15,394 bases of DNA from Bdellovibrionales bacterium (GTDB lineage: Bacteria > Bdellovibrionota > Bdellovibrionia > Bdellovibrionales > UBA1609): positions 1-15,394 of the forward strand of contig JAPKGD010000005.1 in NCBI GenBank assembly GCA_026648125.1. Reading direction: 5' to 3'. Position numbers and translations under genes: made by a program. The notes below the pieces were generated by a model. It did no database searches and was not told the origin of the DNA. It saw only the letters and a list, made by a program, of their open reading frames with translations. This document shows, piece after piece, positions 1 through 7,318 of the stretch (the stretch's first letter is position 1; every line of letters starts with the position of its first letter).

Positions 1-12
1 TAAAATTAAAAA

Positions 13-651
13 TTAGATTTGGAAGGATGAATAAGTGCCGTCAGCGTCATTCAGTTCAAGCAAATCACCGTTTTCAAGGTCAAAGTAAATTCCCGCAAGA
101 AGCAATTTGTTTTGGCTTATTGCTTCATTAACAAAGGGGAAGGATTTTAAGTTCTCTATTGAGATCCGAATGCTTTCTAACTCACATTGGCGCCACAAGG
201 CGCCCTGGTCCCCACCACCAACGGCAGCAAGGGCCCGTTCTTTGGCTCGATCTGCAATGGCGACCCACTGCCTTACAAAACCCCCGGCCTTAGTTTCTTC
301 GGGAAAGAGAAGAGCTCGAATGCCGCCACATTGGCGATGACCTAGTACAATGATGTTTTCAACCTTGAGGTTCACAACTGCAAACTCAATGGCCGCGCTC
401 ACGCCGTGCCGTCCCCCATCAGGCTCAAATGGTGGAACCAGATTGGCTACATTTCTTACGATAAATAGATCTCCAGGGCTGGCTGAGGCCAGCTGGGCTG
501 GATCAACGCGGGAATCTGAACAGCCAATGATGAGCGTCTTTGGGCCCTGCCAGCCATTGGTGAGCTGCAGATAGGGCGAGCCCTCTTTGTAAGCTTGGTT
601 CCGAAATTGCCTAAACCCAACTAATAATCGGGCGATTTCCTTTTTTGGCAT
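13..651 (-). CDS. Beta-class carbonic anhydrase
   Basis: This 212-residue protein should interconvert CO2 and bicarbonate in the cytoplasm using one zinc per active site. The beta-class signature is complete: CSDSRVDP at residues 44-51 gives the first zinc cysteine C44 and the D46/R48 dyad, and GHRQCGG at 104-110 gives zinc ligands H105 and C108. A stretch around 66-90 (RNVAN, then GRHGVSAAIEFAV) matches the family core. Length is normal and no signal peptide is seen. ATG at 651 lies 38 bases after the oxygenase gene on the same strand, with no clear Shine-Dalgarno, so it may be read from the upstream operon or from a weak promoter in the gap. Family assignment is secure; the physiological role (bicarbonate supply or pH balance) is not visible here. 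Confidence 0.95.
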   Translation of the reverse strand: MPKKEIARLLVGFRQFRNQAYKEGSPYLQLTNGWQGPKTLIIGCSDSRVDPAQLASASPGDLFIVRNVANLVPPFEPDGGRHGVSAAIEFAVVNLKVENIIVLGHRQCGGIRALLFPEETKAGGFVRQWVAIADRAKERALAAVGGGDQGALWRQCELESIRISIENLKSFPFVNEAISQNKLLLAGIYFDLENGDLLELNDADGTYSSFQI

Positions 652-689
652 AAAGGGGGAATATCTCAGTTTTCCCTAATTACCAAGCT

Positions 690-1319
690 TCAGTTCTGCT
701 GAACCTCATATCCTGGAGCGTCGTTCTGGCTGATGGTGTATTTAAAGCTGTCTAGATCTGAAGCTAAGTCTGCAATGAGATGGATTCTGGGCTGATCTGA
801 GCTGTTTTCTACCCCGTGAAGATTGCAGTTCAAAAGCTGGCACAGGTAACCCTGGGGCATATGCATAGGAACAGTACCTTCTGGGCCCGAAAACACGACC
901 CCCGGGTTGGTGATCACTGGAACATGAAACCGATAATAGGAGCGAAAGTAGGTACCCGGGTCAACATGACTGGGAACATGACCGCCTGGGCTCATTCTAA
1001 CCAACATTATGCGCCCCGTCTGCGTTCCCTCAATTTGCTTTAATGTCCAATCCACCACTTTGTTTAAAACTGGAAAGAGTGGCCGAGCCCTCGTGTCAAT
1101 GCAGTCCAAAATTTCCGAATGTGCCGCCACAGTCTGGGGTGTACCAAGCGGAATATTGTGAACTCTCAGGTGAAGGGTGTCGCAACTTGAAAATACGGGA
1201 TTCGCCTTTCTTCGATCGGGAACGGGAAGATTGTTCCAGTCAATTGAAGTAACCTCCGCTTGCAGAGACTCGAAGAGGTCATCAGGCAATTTTGCGATGA
1301 CGCGCACATGGGGTGCCAC
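690..1319 (-). CDS. Aspartyl/asparaginyl beta-hydroxylase-type Fe(II)/2-oxoglutarate oxygenase
   Basis: A 209-residue protein with the double-stranded beta-helix iron site of the aspartyl/asparaginyl beta-hydroxylase family. GGHVPSHVDPG at 112-122 supplies H118 and D120, NLHGVEN at 166-172 supplies the distal H168, and PRIHLIAD at 177-184 supplies R178, the expected 2-oxoglutarate carboxylate binder. No signal or membrane segment is seen, so it is a free-standing cytoplasmic domain. It could hydroxylate a protein side chain or a free amino acid or small peptide; the substrate cannot be told. The start is GTG at 1319, one base after the TAG of the upstream carboxypeptidase gene. No closer Met exists before residue 105, so translational coupling to the peptidase is likely. 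Confidence 0.85.
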   Translation of the reverse strand: MAPHVRVIAKLPDDLFESLQAEVTSIDWNNLPVPDRRKANPVFSSCDTLHLRVHNIPLGTPQTVAAHSEILDCIDTRARPLFPVLNKVVDWTLKQIEGTQTGRIMLVRMSPGGHVPSHVDPGTYFRSYYRFHVPVITNPGVVFSGPEGTVPMHMPQGYLCQLLNCNLHGVENSSDQPRIHLIADLASDLDSFKYTISQNDAPGYEVQQN

Positions 1320-1320
1320 T

Positions 1321-2838
1321 CTAGAAAGCCCCTTTCACCCAGTCCCGCAAAGCTTTTCGCGACTTTTCCCAGGTGTAAAACATATGCCCTCCGCTAAAGT
1401 GCTTTAACCAAATGTTTTGGCGCTGCTCAGGCAAAAGCCGCATTTGCTCCACCAACCGCTCGGAAGAATAATAGGGCGTCACCATATCGTAGTAGCCATG
1501 GGTAATTAAAACCTTCATCGAAGGATTCATACTCATTGCAAAACGCAGATCATCCGTCGCTCCTACATTGAGATCAAACGCATGCTTTTGGTCGTCTCTC
1601 TTCCAAGTTGTGTTCACTTCCATGCTCAGCAAATCGTAAATGCGATCTGTCTCTATTCCAATCTCCCGTCGCAAAAGGTGATTAATTCCGCTGGCAAATA
1701 TTCTTTCAATTCCTGTGAGTGTCGGATCCGGAGCCTCATGCATCTCTCGATCTGGAAAGGGATCAATCGCAGTTACGGTGGCGTCATAAAAACCTACAAC
1801 TAATCGACTTTCCTTAAATAGCTCCCTCGCAAACCGCCAAAAAGGAATACGTCCATGCGCACGAATCACCAAATCAGGCGGTAATCCTAGAAAATCGGCT
1901 GTGCGTGTGAGCACTTTTTCGAGCTCCTGTCCCGCATGTGCGCCACTCATCACTAATACATGAGCCAAATCTCTTGAGGCAAAGAGCTCGATTTGTGATC
2001 GAATATCCTCTATCGATTGATTCATTTTAAATACTCGAGACTTGCCATGATACACGGCCGCCAAGGCCATGGTACAGAAAGTATCAATCGAGTGGAGAAC
2101 ATCGTAATCCGATCGATTCAGTAAAGACCACTCCAACGCGGGAGAAATCGCAATAGCCGCTATGAGACCGACCCCATGCTTTTCCTGAAGTCGACGGGCC
2201 AACTTAGCTGTTCGAAACCCCCCGTAGCTCTCACCAGCAATGGCCACAGGCACATGCCAAAGTTTGTGCTTTGACAAAAAGCGCTCTATAAATTCGCCAA
2301 ACGAATCTAGGTCACGATTGAGCTGATAATACTCCTTCTCATCGACCGTTTTTGAGGGATCCTTTTTTTCTTTATCGCCAGGTTTCTCTTCCGTCTCAAT
2401 AACTCGACTAAATCCGGTCCCAACAGGATCAATAAATACAAGATCTGTAAACTCAATCCAGCTTTCGAGATTAGATACCATTTTTGCCGGTGGCGGTGGC
2501 AATTTACCGTCCGGTTCAAAATAAACTCTTTCTGGACCAATTCCACCAATATGCAGATAGGCCGAGGCAGCCCCAGGACCTCCGTTGAAAACAAAAGTGA
2601 TCGGCCGTGGACTCTTCGCTTCAACTTGTCGATAGTAGGTGTGAAAGATTTCAGCCGCCGGCTTCTCCTTCTTTCTTAAGACCAACCACTCGGCACTCAC
2701 TTCTAATCGATGCTCATTTCCATCCGGGCCACGCCAGCTCATCTCGCGACGATTTCCTTTTGGGGCCTGGTATTCCTTTTTCTCGTCCGCTTTACCTGGA
2801 GATTTGCCTGGGGTTTCTGGATGAGATAGTTCTGACAT
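1321..2838 (-). CDS. S10 family serine carboxypeptidase-like protein
   Basis: A 505-residue alpha/beta-hydrolase of the serine carboxypeptidase (S10) family. NGGPGAASAY at 85-94 is the oxyanion motif, GESYGGFRTA at 202-211 carries nucleophile S204, GYYDMVTPY at 448-456 carries D451, and FSGGHMFYTW at 481-490 carries H485, so the triad is complete. There is no recognisable signal peptide; the N-terminus is charged and Pro/Lys-rich, so a cytoplasmic location is likely, unlike secreted eukaryotic S10 enzymes. The expected reaction is removal of C-terminal residues from peptides. It heads an operon with the 2OG oxygenase one base downstream. ATG 2838 is preceded at a six-base spacing by a good Shine-Dalgarno (GAGAGAGG). 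Confidence 0.92.
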   Translation of the reverse strand: MSELSHPETPGKSPGKADEKKEYQAPKGNRREMSWRGPDGNEHRLEVSAEWLVLRKKEKPAAEIFHTYYRQVEAKSPRPITFVFNGGPGAASAYLHIGGIGPERVYFEPDGKLPPPPAKMVSNLESWIEFTDLVFIDPVGTGFSRVIETEEKPGDKEKKDPSKTVDEKEYYQLNRDLDSFGEFIERFLSKHKLWHVPVAIAGESYGGFRTAKLARRLQEKHGVGLIAAIAISPALEWSLLNRSDYDVLHSIDTFCTMALAAVYHGKSRVFKMNQSIEDIRSQIELFASRDLAHVLVMSGAHAGQELEKVLTRTADFLGLPPDLVIRAHGRIPFWRFARELFKESRLVVGFYDATVTAIDPFPDREMHEAPDPTLTGIERIFASGINHLLRREIGIETDRIYDLLSMEVNTTWKRDDQKHAFDLNVGATDDLRFAMSMNPSMKVLITHGYYDMVTPYYSSERLVEQMRLLPEQRQNIWLKHFSGGHMFYTWEKSRKALRDWVKGAF

Positions 2839-2892
2839 ATTTTACCTCTCTCGCGTTTGACCTATAAGACTTATACTCCCTCTGCGGACCAA
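2839..2892 (-). promoter_or_regulatory. Promoter/leader and strong Shine-Dalgarno of the S10 operon
   Basis: On the minus strand GAGAGAGG (2852-2845) sits six bases before ATG 2838 and fixes that start. Upstream, TTATAG (2867-2862) or TATAAG (2875-2870) could be the -10; a TTGGTC at 2892-2887 is 19 bases from the former. The ribosome site is clear and the promoter boxes are weak. The remaining bases up to 2954 show no gene and no convincing terminator for the desaturase operon. Confidence 0.45.
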
Positions 2893-2954
2893 AGAAATTC
2901 ATTTTTACACGAAACTAAGGATATTTAGCCTCAATGTAGCTAGATCGCCGCAGC

Positions 2955-3866
2955 CTATCTGAAAAATAATGCTCGAAGCGATTGAAGGTAGGACTCGTGC
3001 CAAAGAAGGGTATTTTCACCTTGGAGATCACGCGAAAAGTCTTTGAGCCAATAGTGAGGCACTGAAGCATTGAGATGGTGCTCGGCGTGAAAATTAATAT
3101 CCAAGGGCAAAAGAAGCCACATATAAAACTTTGCACCTACCACTGTGCGGCTGGCACCACCTTGGCGCCCCTCCTTGATCGGGCCATGCTGCAGGCCACC
3201 CATCAGCAAAACGTAGGGCTGAGTCAAACAAAGTATTGGCAGAATATAAAAGAGGCCATAATCAGCCAGAATCCCGAGTTGGTAAAAGCCCCAAACTACA
3301 AAACTGTGAAACAGAATGAATTCAAAAAAATCTCCTTTGGCAAGAGCACTCAGAGATTGGGCAATACCCCGCCCCTTCTCCCTCAAAATTTTAATCAGTT
3401 CAGGGAAATCCGTATAATAGAGCAAAAATTCATGCAGCGTCTGAAAAGTTAGCACTCGCCAGAGCGTCCTAAATAAATAGTTTTGAAAACTCTGAGGATA
3501 AGGGGAATAGAGATGGAGATCGGGATCCCATTTTTTGGATCCAATAGAACTATGATGTAAGAGATGTAACCTTCGATATTTGGAAAATGAAATTCCTGTC
3601 GGAAAAGCACAAAAATATCGTCCAAAAAAGTCATTCCAGTATCTGTTCTTGAATAACGTACCGTGCAAACCCTCATGGCAAAGGAGCGACAGGGCTAGCA
3701 CTCGGTTGGCAATAAGAATTGCGGAGATCGGATAAAACCACCATGACACCCCCTTTACGAGCCATATCGCCGCGCCAATGACAATCCAACAGGTCATGAT
3801 GTCGTAAAGCCCTCTCCATGGCAAAATAGGGTATTTTGACCGAGCTGTCGGCGCAGCACCACTCAT
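2955..3866 (-). CDS. Membrane fatty acid desaturase
   Basis: A 303-residue integral membrane di-iron desaturase. All three histidine boxes are present: HEGLH at 64-68, HLLHH at 101-105 and HAEHH at 260-264, with hydrophobic segments at about 24-62, 185-200 and 205-225. It should introduce a double bond (or, less likely, a hydroxyl or keto group) into a lipid acyl chain or similar substrate at the inner membrane. ATG 3866 is preferred over the upstream in-frame GTG at 3884 because it overlaps the stop of the preceding HTTM-like gene as ATGA and has GGAG seven bases upstream. It is therefore translationally coupled to that gene. Regiospecificity and substrate cannot be read from the sequence. 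Confidence 0.9.
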   Translation of the reverse strand: MSGAAPTARSKYPILPWRGLYDIMTCWIVIGAAIWLVKGVSWWFYPISAILIANRVLALSLLCHEGLHGTLFKNRYWNDFFGRYFCAFPTGISFSKYRRLHLLHHSSIGSKKWDPDLHLYSPYPQSFQNYLFRTLWRVLTFQTLHEFLLYYTDFPELIKILREKGRGIAQSLSALAKGDFFEFILFHSFVVWGFYQLGILADYGLFYILPILCLTQPYVLLMGGLQHGPIKEGRQGGASRTVVGAKFYMWLLLPLDINFHAEHHLNASVPHYWLKDFSRDLQGENTLLWHESYLQSLRALFFR

Positions 3867-5194
3867 CGCACGACTCCGAAACACGAATCGGGAAATTCAT
3901 TAGCGTCGATTGATATCCTCCAAACTGCCGAGCTATTCTGCTTACAGGCTAGACTGAGAGAGTAATTCACTCCAGTTCGGGTTGGAACATGAACTCTGCA
4001 TCCCAAATCTGAGGCTACGACAACCACATCACTTACAACTGTTCGCCTCATCTTATACTTAAAAACCTCACAGACGTCCGGATTATCAAATTCAATCCTG
4101 TATCCGTTTTTAACATGTTCTAAACGCTGGCCCGAAAACATAGTAAAGCCAATTGGAGAAGGAGCTCCCGCCCAACCCCAAAAGAAGCTTATGCACATGA
4201 GCATAGGTACCAGCCAAAACTGCAAGGTCCGCTTGAGTAGAATGCGACTTGCAATTTGTTGAGTCTCTGGGGCCACCTTGATCAACTGCCCCAGACGACA
4301 TCCGTGAAGCCAAAAAATGCCTCCCGCCCCCAAAACACCAGTCCAAATCGCAAAATCTTTCATAAACCAATTGTTGAATAAAAAGGCTCCAACAATCCAA
4401 AGTGAAGTGGAGGCTAATCCTATTGACCATCTGGATTTCCTTAATCGGGCAAAAAAGCTTTCATCCACCAAACAGCTTAGCGGAAAGAAAAACAGTCCAA
4501 CAAACAGAACGGGAGGATGAATAAGGGACAAAAAACCCAAAAATATCATTGCCATGTGAGAAAATAGGATAGGTCGAAAATAAATTCCTAATCCGACAAG
4601 AAGCTCAAAAACAACCGACGTAAGCGCCGAAACTTTGCGAAACCAATCTTGCTTAAAAGGATTTAGTGAGTCTTCAGAATAGAATCCCCATTTATTCAAG
4701 AATACGGAGAAGTCCCCCCTTTGCGAGAACTCGATTCCGCTCAAATAGTTTAAATTTATTTTCTGAAGTGCCGACAAAAGAAACACGAGGGCAATAAACT
4801 CTAATGCCAATACGGATCTCATTTGGTCATCAGCCCGCGCAACAAAATAGGTTAAGAGGTTTAGATATACCAAGGGGAGAGTAAAGGCGCCCATATTTGA
4901 ATAGGAGGTCAACCAAAATACGAGAAGTGTACCAGCGGCTATTAAGTTTAGACTCTTTGAATTTCTTAGAAAGACTAGGCTTAGAGTAAAGCCAAGGACC
5001 AATGCCGAAAGAACAAGCGAGTTATATTCACTGGGCCATCCCGTCCACAGTGGAATCTTAATTTCTGCATCAAAAAGATAGCGCCTTAAAACCATCGCAT
5101 AGGCTAAACCGACACTCCCCGCGCGCAGGACAGCCATTCGACTGAGTTCAGGTAATGCCCAATATGTCTTTAGGACATTTGCAAAGCGGTTCAT
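3863..5194 (-). CDS. HTTM / vitamin K-dependent carboxylase-like polytopic membrane protein
   Basis: A 443-residue protein with many hydrophobic segments through about residue 345, followed by a roughly 95-residue polar C-terminal domain containing several cysteines. The segment ALQKINLNYLSG (about 142-153) resembles the 'AG..KL...WLSG' segment of HTTM (horizontally transferred transmembrane) proteins related to gamma-glutamyl carboxylase. The later FELLVGLGIYFRP plus a His-containing helix also fits that fold. No biochemical role is claimed; the tail probably faces the periplasm. Its stop overlaps the desaturase start (ATGA), so the two work as a pair, perhaps on a lipid or quinone. The start is ATG 5194 rather than TTG 5245: a strong promoter lies between the two, with its -10 six bases before ATG 5194, giving a leaderless transcript. 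Confidence 0.6.
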   Translation of the reverse strand: MNRFANVLKTYWALPELSRMAVLRAGSVGLAYAMVLRRYLFDAEIKIPLWTGWPSEYNSLVLSALVLGFTLSLVFLRNSKSLNLIAAGTLLVFWLTSYSNMGAFTLPLVYLNLLTYFVARADDQMRSVLALEFIALVFLLSALQKINLNYLSGIEFSQRGDFSVFLNKWGFYSEDSLNPFKQDWFRKVSALTSVVFELLVGLGIYFRPILFSHMAMIFLGFLSLIHPPVLFVGLFFFPLSCLVDESFFARLRKSRWSIGLASTSLWIVGAFLFNNWFMKDFAIWTGVLGAGGIFWLHGCRLGQLIKVAPETQQIASRILLKRTLQFWLVPMLMCISFFWGWAGAPSPIGFTMFSGQRLEHVKNGYRIEFDNPDVCEVFKYKMRRTVVSDVVVVASDLGCRVHVPTRTGVNYSLSLACKQNSSAVWRISIDANEFPDSCFGVVR

Positions 5195-5229
5195 GCAAAT
5201 ATCATAGGCCCAGAGCGCTCGCCTGTCGA
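5195..5229 (-). promoter_or_regulatory. Near-consensus promoter for HTTM-desaturase operon, leaderless
   Basis: Minus strand: TCGACA (5229-5224; 5 of 6 to TTGACA), a 17-base spacer, TATGAT (5206-5201; 5 of 6 to TATAAT), six bases ATTTGC, then ATG 5194. Transcription is expected to begin at or next to the A of ATG, and there is no Shine-Dalgarno. This is the best sigma-70-type promoter in the window. Confidence 0.72.
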
Positions 5230-5258
5230 CGAGCCAGGACCTCAACCACTATTTTATC

Positions 5259-5295
5259 TTGCGCACCGTAAGCAAAATCGATTTAAAATACAGAG
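5259..5295 (+). promoter_or_regulatory. Promoter of MBOAT/KamA-like operon, leaderless
   Basis: TAAAAT at 5284-5289 (5 of 6 to TATAAT) lies six bases (ACAGAG) before ATG 5296. The only -35 candidate is TTGCGC at 5259-5264 with a long 19-base spacer, so -35 support is weak. No Shine-Dalgarno is placed to serve the ATG, which suggests a leaderless mRNA. It is divergent from the promoter at 5195-5229; the shared control region is about 100 bases. Confidence 0.5.
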
Positions 5296-6509
5296 ATGGT
5301 CACCTTGATTCTCCAAATTGTTCTTTTGACGAGTGCCGAGTTCTTCATCCCAGCTGGGTATCGGTATTTTTCAGGTTACTTCCCCAGCAGCGAGGGCATG
5401 ATTTTCGGCCTCACGATGGTGCCTTGCGCAATCCTCATTGCTCGCCTCATTCCACGAGAGAACCGACCTTATTTTTACGCCCTTGTTCCCGCCCTCTTGG
5501 GAGTGAATTTGGTGAGTTGGGGCGCTTTAGGCTTAGGCTCTCTTTTTTTTTCTGGATTTCAAAGCGTAGGCTCGCAAGCGGCTGGCTCACTCCTGTTTTA
5601 ATAGGTCTCATTTTAATACTGATTGGCATCTCCACCTATCTTATCTACCTCGACCGAAATGCCCCATTTTCTTGGCTTTGGATTTCGTTGCATGTGACTT
5701 GGGGATTAAAGTTGATCGCATGGGTCGTTACGACAAGAGTGTATAGACATTCCTACACGGTTGCCCAATTTATAGAATTCTTCTTCCACCCCGCATTCTT
5801 TGTTTTTACAAATGATCTTAACGTTCTCACTCCGCGACGCTTCTTTTCCAGCGCTTCGAACACTGATAATTTCTCTCCTCGCCAGGCGAAAAGCACTATT
5901 CTCCAGACGCTTATTGGCCTTCTTCTCCTTCTCGCATACGGGCTGGTGCAAAATCTCTATTTTAAAAATCTAGAGCAAATGGGATTTCTCGGAACACCTT
6001 GGATCGGGGGAGCTGTCAGCATAGCGACGGCAATTCTATTTCATGCCGCCAATGTCTACATACAAGTCTCCTTCTTGGCGCCATCGGGTTATCTCATACC
6101 TGTTGATATGAACCGACCTTGGCTTGCCATCTCGCCTACAGACTACTGGCGAAGAATGCACTTTTATGTGCGCGAATACGTCTATGAAATTGTCATTAAG
6201 CCGCTGATGACATGGTGGCTCCGCAAAAAAACCAGCGTCATATCTGCCAGAATCGCACTGGTCGCTTTCATTTACCTCCTGTTTACTTTTACTCAGGTGG
6301 GATATCAGCCCTACCGACAAGACCGCACCTTCCTTGTCGGCCTATTAGTAACCGCAGTCTTCGTGGCTATGTTTGCGCTTCCTGAGCTCTTGTCTCCTCG
6401 ATTTCGTCGCAGGGCCTTTCTTGAACACCCCTGGTTTGGACGAATACTCACATTAACTTTGCTTTATATTGGATATGCTTTCATTTTTATGATGAGATCG
6501 GGATTTTAA
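5296..6509 (+). CDS. MBOAT-type membrane acyltransferase, copy A (frameshift at T9 run)
   Basis: A polytopic membrane protein that reads through as 404 residues only if one T is added to the T9 run at 5543-5551. The hydrophobic N-terminus (residues 1-85) is in one frame and residues 86-404 in the frame one base back. MBOAT hallmarks are FFFHPAFFVFTND (162-174) at the position of the usual 'FP...GPI.R' loop, and NRPWLAISPTDYWRRMHF (273-290) followed by VREYVYEIVIKPL, matching 'NRPF..S..DFWRRWH.SL..W.RDYVY' of DltB-like MBOATs. H289 corresponds to the first conserved His. The usual second, invariant His (WHG) is missing from the stretch after residue 320. It is paralogous to the gene at 7308 and ends two bases before the KamA-like gene. 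Confidence 0.75.
5543..5551 (+). other. T9 homopolymer with required -1 shift inside MBOAT copy A
   Basis: Nine consecutive T. Upstream reading in the frame of ATG 5296 gives Gly-Ser-Leu-Phe-Phe and then stops at about 5601. Adding one T, or slipping back one base, continues into Trp-Ile-Ser-Lys and the whole rest of the MBOAT protein. The alternative reading of the downstream frame back to 5259 gives a polar Arg/His/Pro-rich N-terminus unlike a membrane protein. Confidence 0.85.
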
Positions 6510-6511
6510 AT

Positions 6512-7318
6512 ATGAAACAAACTCGCTATCCACATGTCCTCAATAAATTTTCTGAAAATCGGGCTTCAGGGCCCTATGCTGGCGAGAACAATTCAGACTG
6601 GCTCAGTTGGAAATGGCAAAACCAGGCGAACGCTTCTCAAGCTAGGTATTCGACTGTTGAGACGCCCTATTTTTTAACATTGCCCACAGATTCATCCACA
6701 CCTCATTTTAAGAGCGCCGAACATGTCGAATTTCTCGCTTACGCTTGGAAGAACTCTCTGAATCTAGGCCTGGACCCACTCTCTCTAGGAACCTCGGAGA
6801 GCACCTTGGATCTCAGCGCCATGACCAGCAACCCGATGCGAATTGATGCCGCAGTGATCGATCTATTTCAGAAGTCGGGAATTACTCAGATAAATCTTGG
6901 TTTCAATCACCCTAACGAGTGCACACGGGAGGCCCTCATTGCCGCCTGGCAACTGGCGGATGCGGGTTTTATTCTAAGTAATCGCGCAACTTTACTGAAG
7001 GGAATAAACGATAACAAATTCACTCTACAAGAGCTAAACCACCGACTTCTCATGATGAGAGTCAGACCTTACTGCCTATTCTGCTATGGAAAGGACATGG
7101 AGATGAATACTCTCCTGAAGCCATCAATAGAACAAGGTATTGAGCTGATCGACTCACTTCGTGGTTGGACATCGGGACTTGCTGTACCTTTTTTAGTGGT
7201 TAAAGAGTCTCCTTTAAAACATACCCTTCATGGCCCCAATTATATAAAGAGTCAGGTTGAAGACGAATACGTTTTTAGAAACTACAAGAACGAAGAATAT
7301 CCTTATCATGGCTCCTAG
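6512..7318 (+). CDS. KamA-like pseudoenzyme lacking the radical-SAM core
   Basis: A 268-residue homologue of lysine 2,3-aminomutase with its middle missing. Residues 29-39 (DWLSWKWQNQA) match the N-terminal 'W..W.WQ..N' signature. Residues 131-187 (FNHPNECTREA, then LLKGINDNKFTLQELNHRLL and VRPY) match the C-terminal half closely, and GPNYIKSQV with FRNYKNEEYPY (241-265) match the 'PNYVISQ...LRNFEG...Y' tail of clostridial KamA. No CxxxCxxC is present. By alignment to C. subterminale KamA, the Asp293 position is Tyr (CYGKD), Asp330 is Lys (VVK) and the PLP Lys337 motif is replaced by KESPLKHT. Catalysis by the KamA mechanism is thus excluded. It sits two bases after one MBOAT gene and overlaps the next by 11, so it is probably a retained structural or regulatory partner. 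Confidence 0.8.
   Translation: MKQTRYPHVLNKFSENRASGPYAGENNSDWLSWKWQNQANASQARYSTVETPYFLTLPTDSSTPHFKSAEHVEFLAYAWKNSLNLGLDPLSLGTSESTLDLSAMTSNPMRIDAAVIDLFQKSGITQINLGFNHPNECTREALIAAWQLADAGFILSNRATLLKGINDNKFTLQELNHRLLMMRVRPYCLFCYGKDMEMNTLLKPSIEQGIELIDSLRGWTSGLAVPFLVVKESPLKHTLHGPNYIKSQVEDEYVFRNYKNEEYPYHGS

Noticed and set aside
3525..3543. GGATCC inverted repeat with T-run loop inside the desaturase gene
   Set aside because: It falls in conserved coding sequence just after histidine box 2 and needs no regulatory explanation.
3867..3884. GTG 3884 as the desaturase start
   Set aside because: ATG 3866 forms an ATGA overlap with the upstream gene and has GGAG at seven bases; the GTG has no ribosome site.
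5195..5245. TTG 5245 as start of the HTTM-like protein
   Set aside because: It lies upstream of a near-consensus promoter whose -10 is six bases from ATG 5194, and the extra 17 residues are polar with no Shine-Dalgarno.
5259..5549. Reading the MBOAT copy A frame back to 5259 as its N-terminus
   Set aside because: The translated stretch is polar and rich in Arg, His and Pro, whereas the overlapping frame from 5296 gives a hydrophobic N-terminus that joins smoothly at the T9 run and has a promoter directly before its ATG.
7257..7307. ATG 7257 as start of MBOAT copy B
   Set aside because: It would overlap the KamA-like gene by 62 bases and add a polar tail (MKTNTFLETT) read from another gene's codons; ATG 7308 is better placed.
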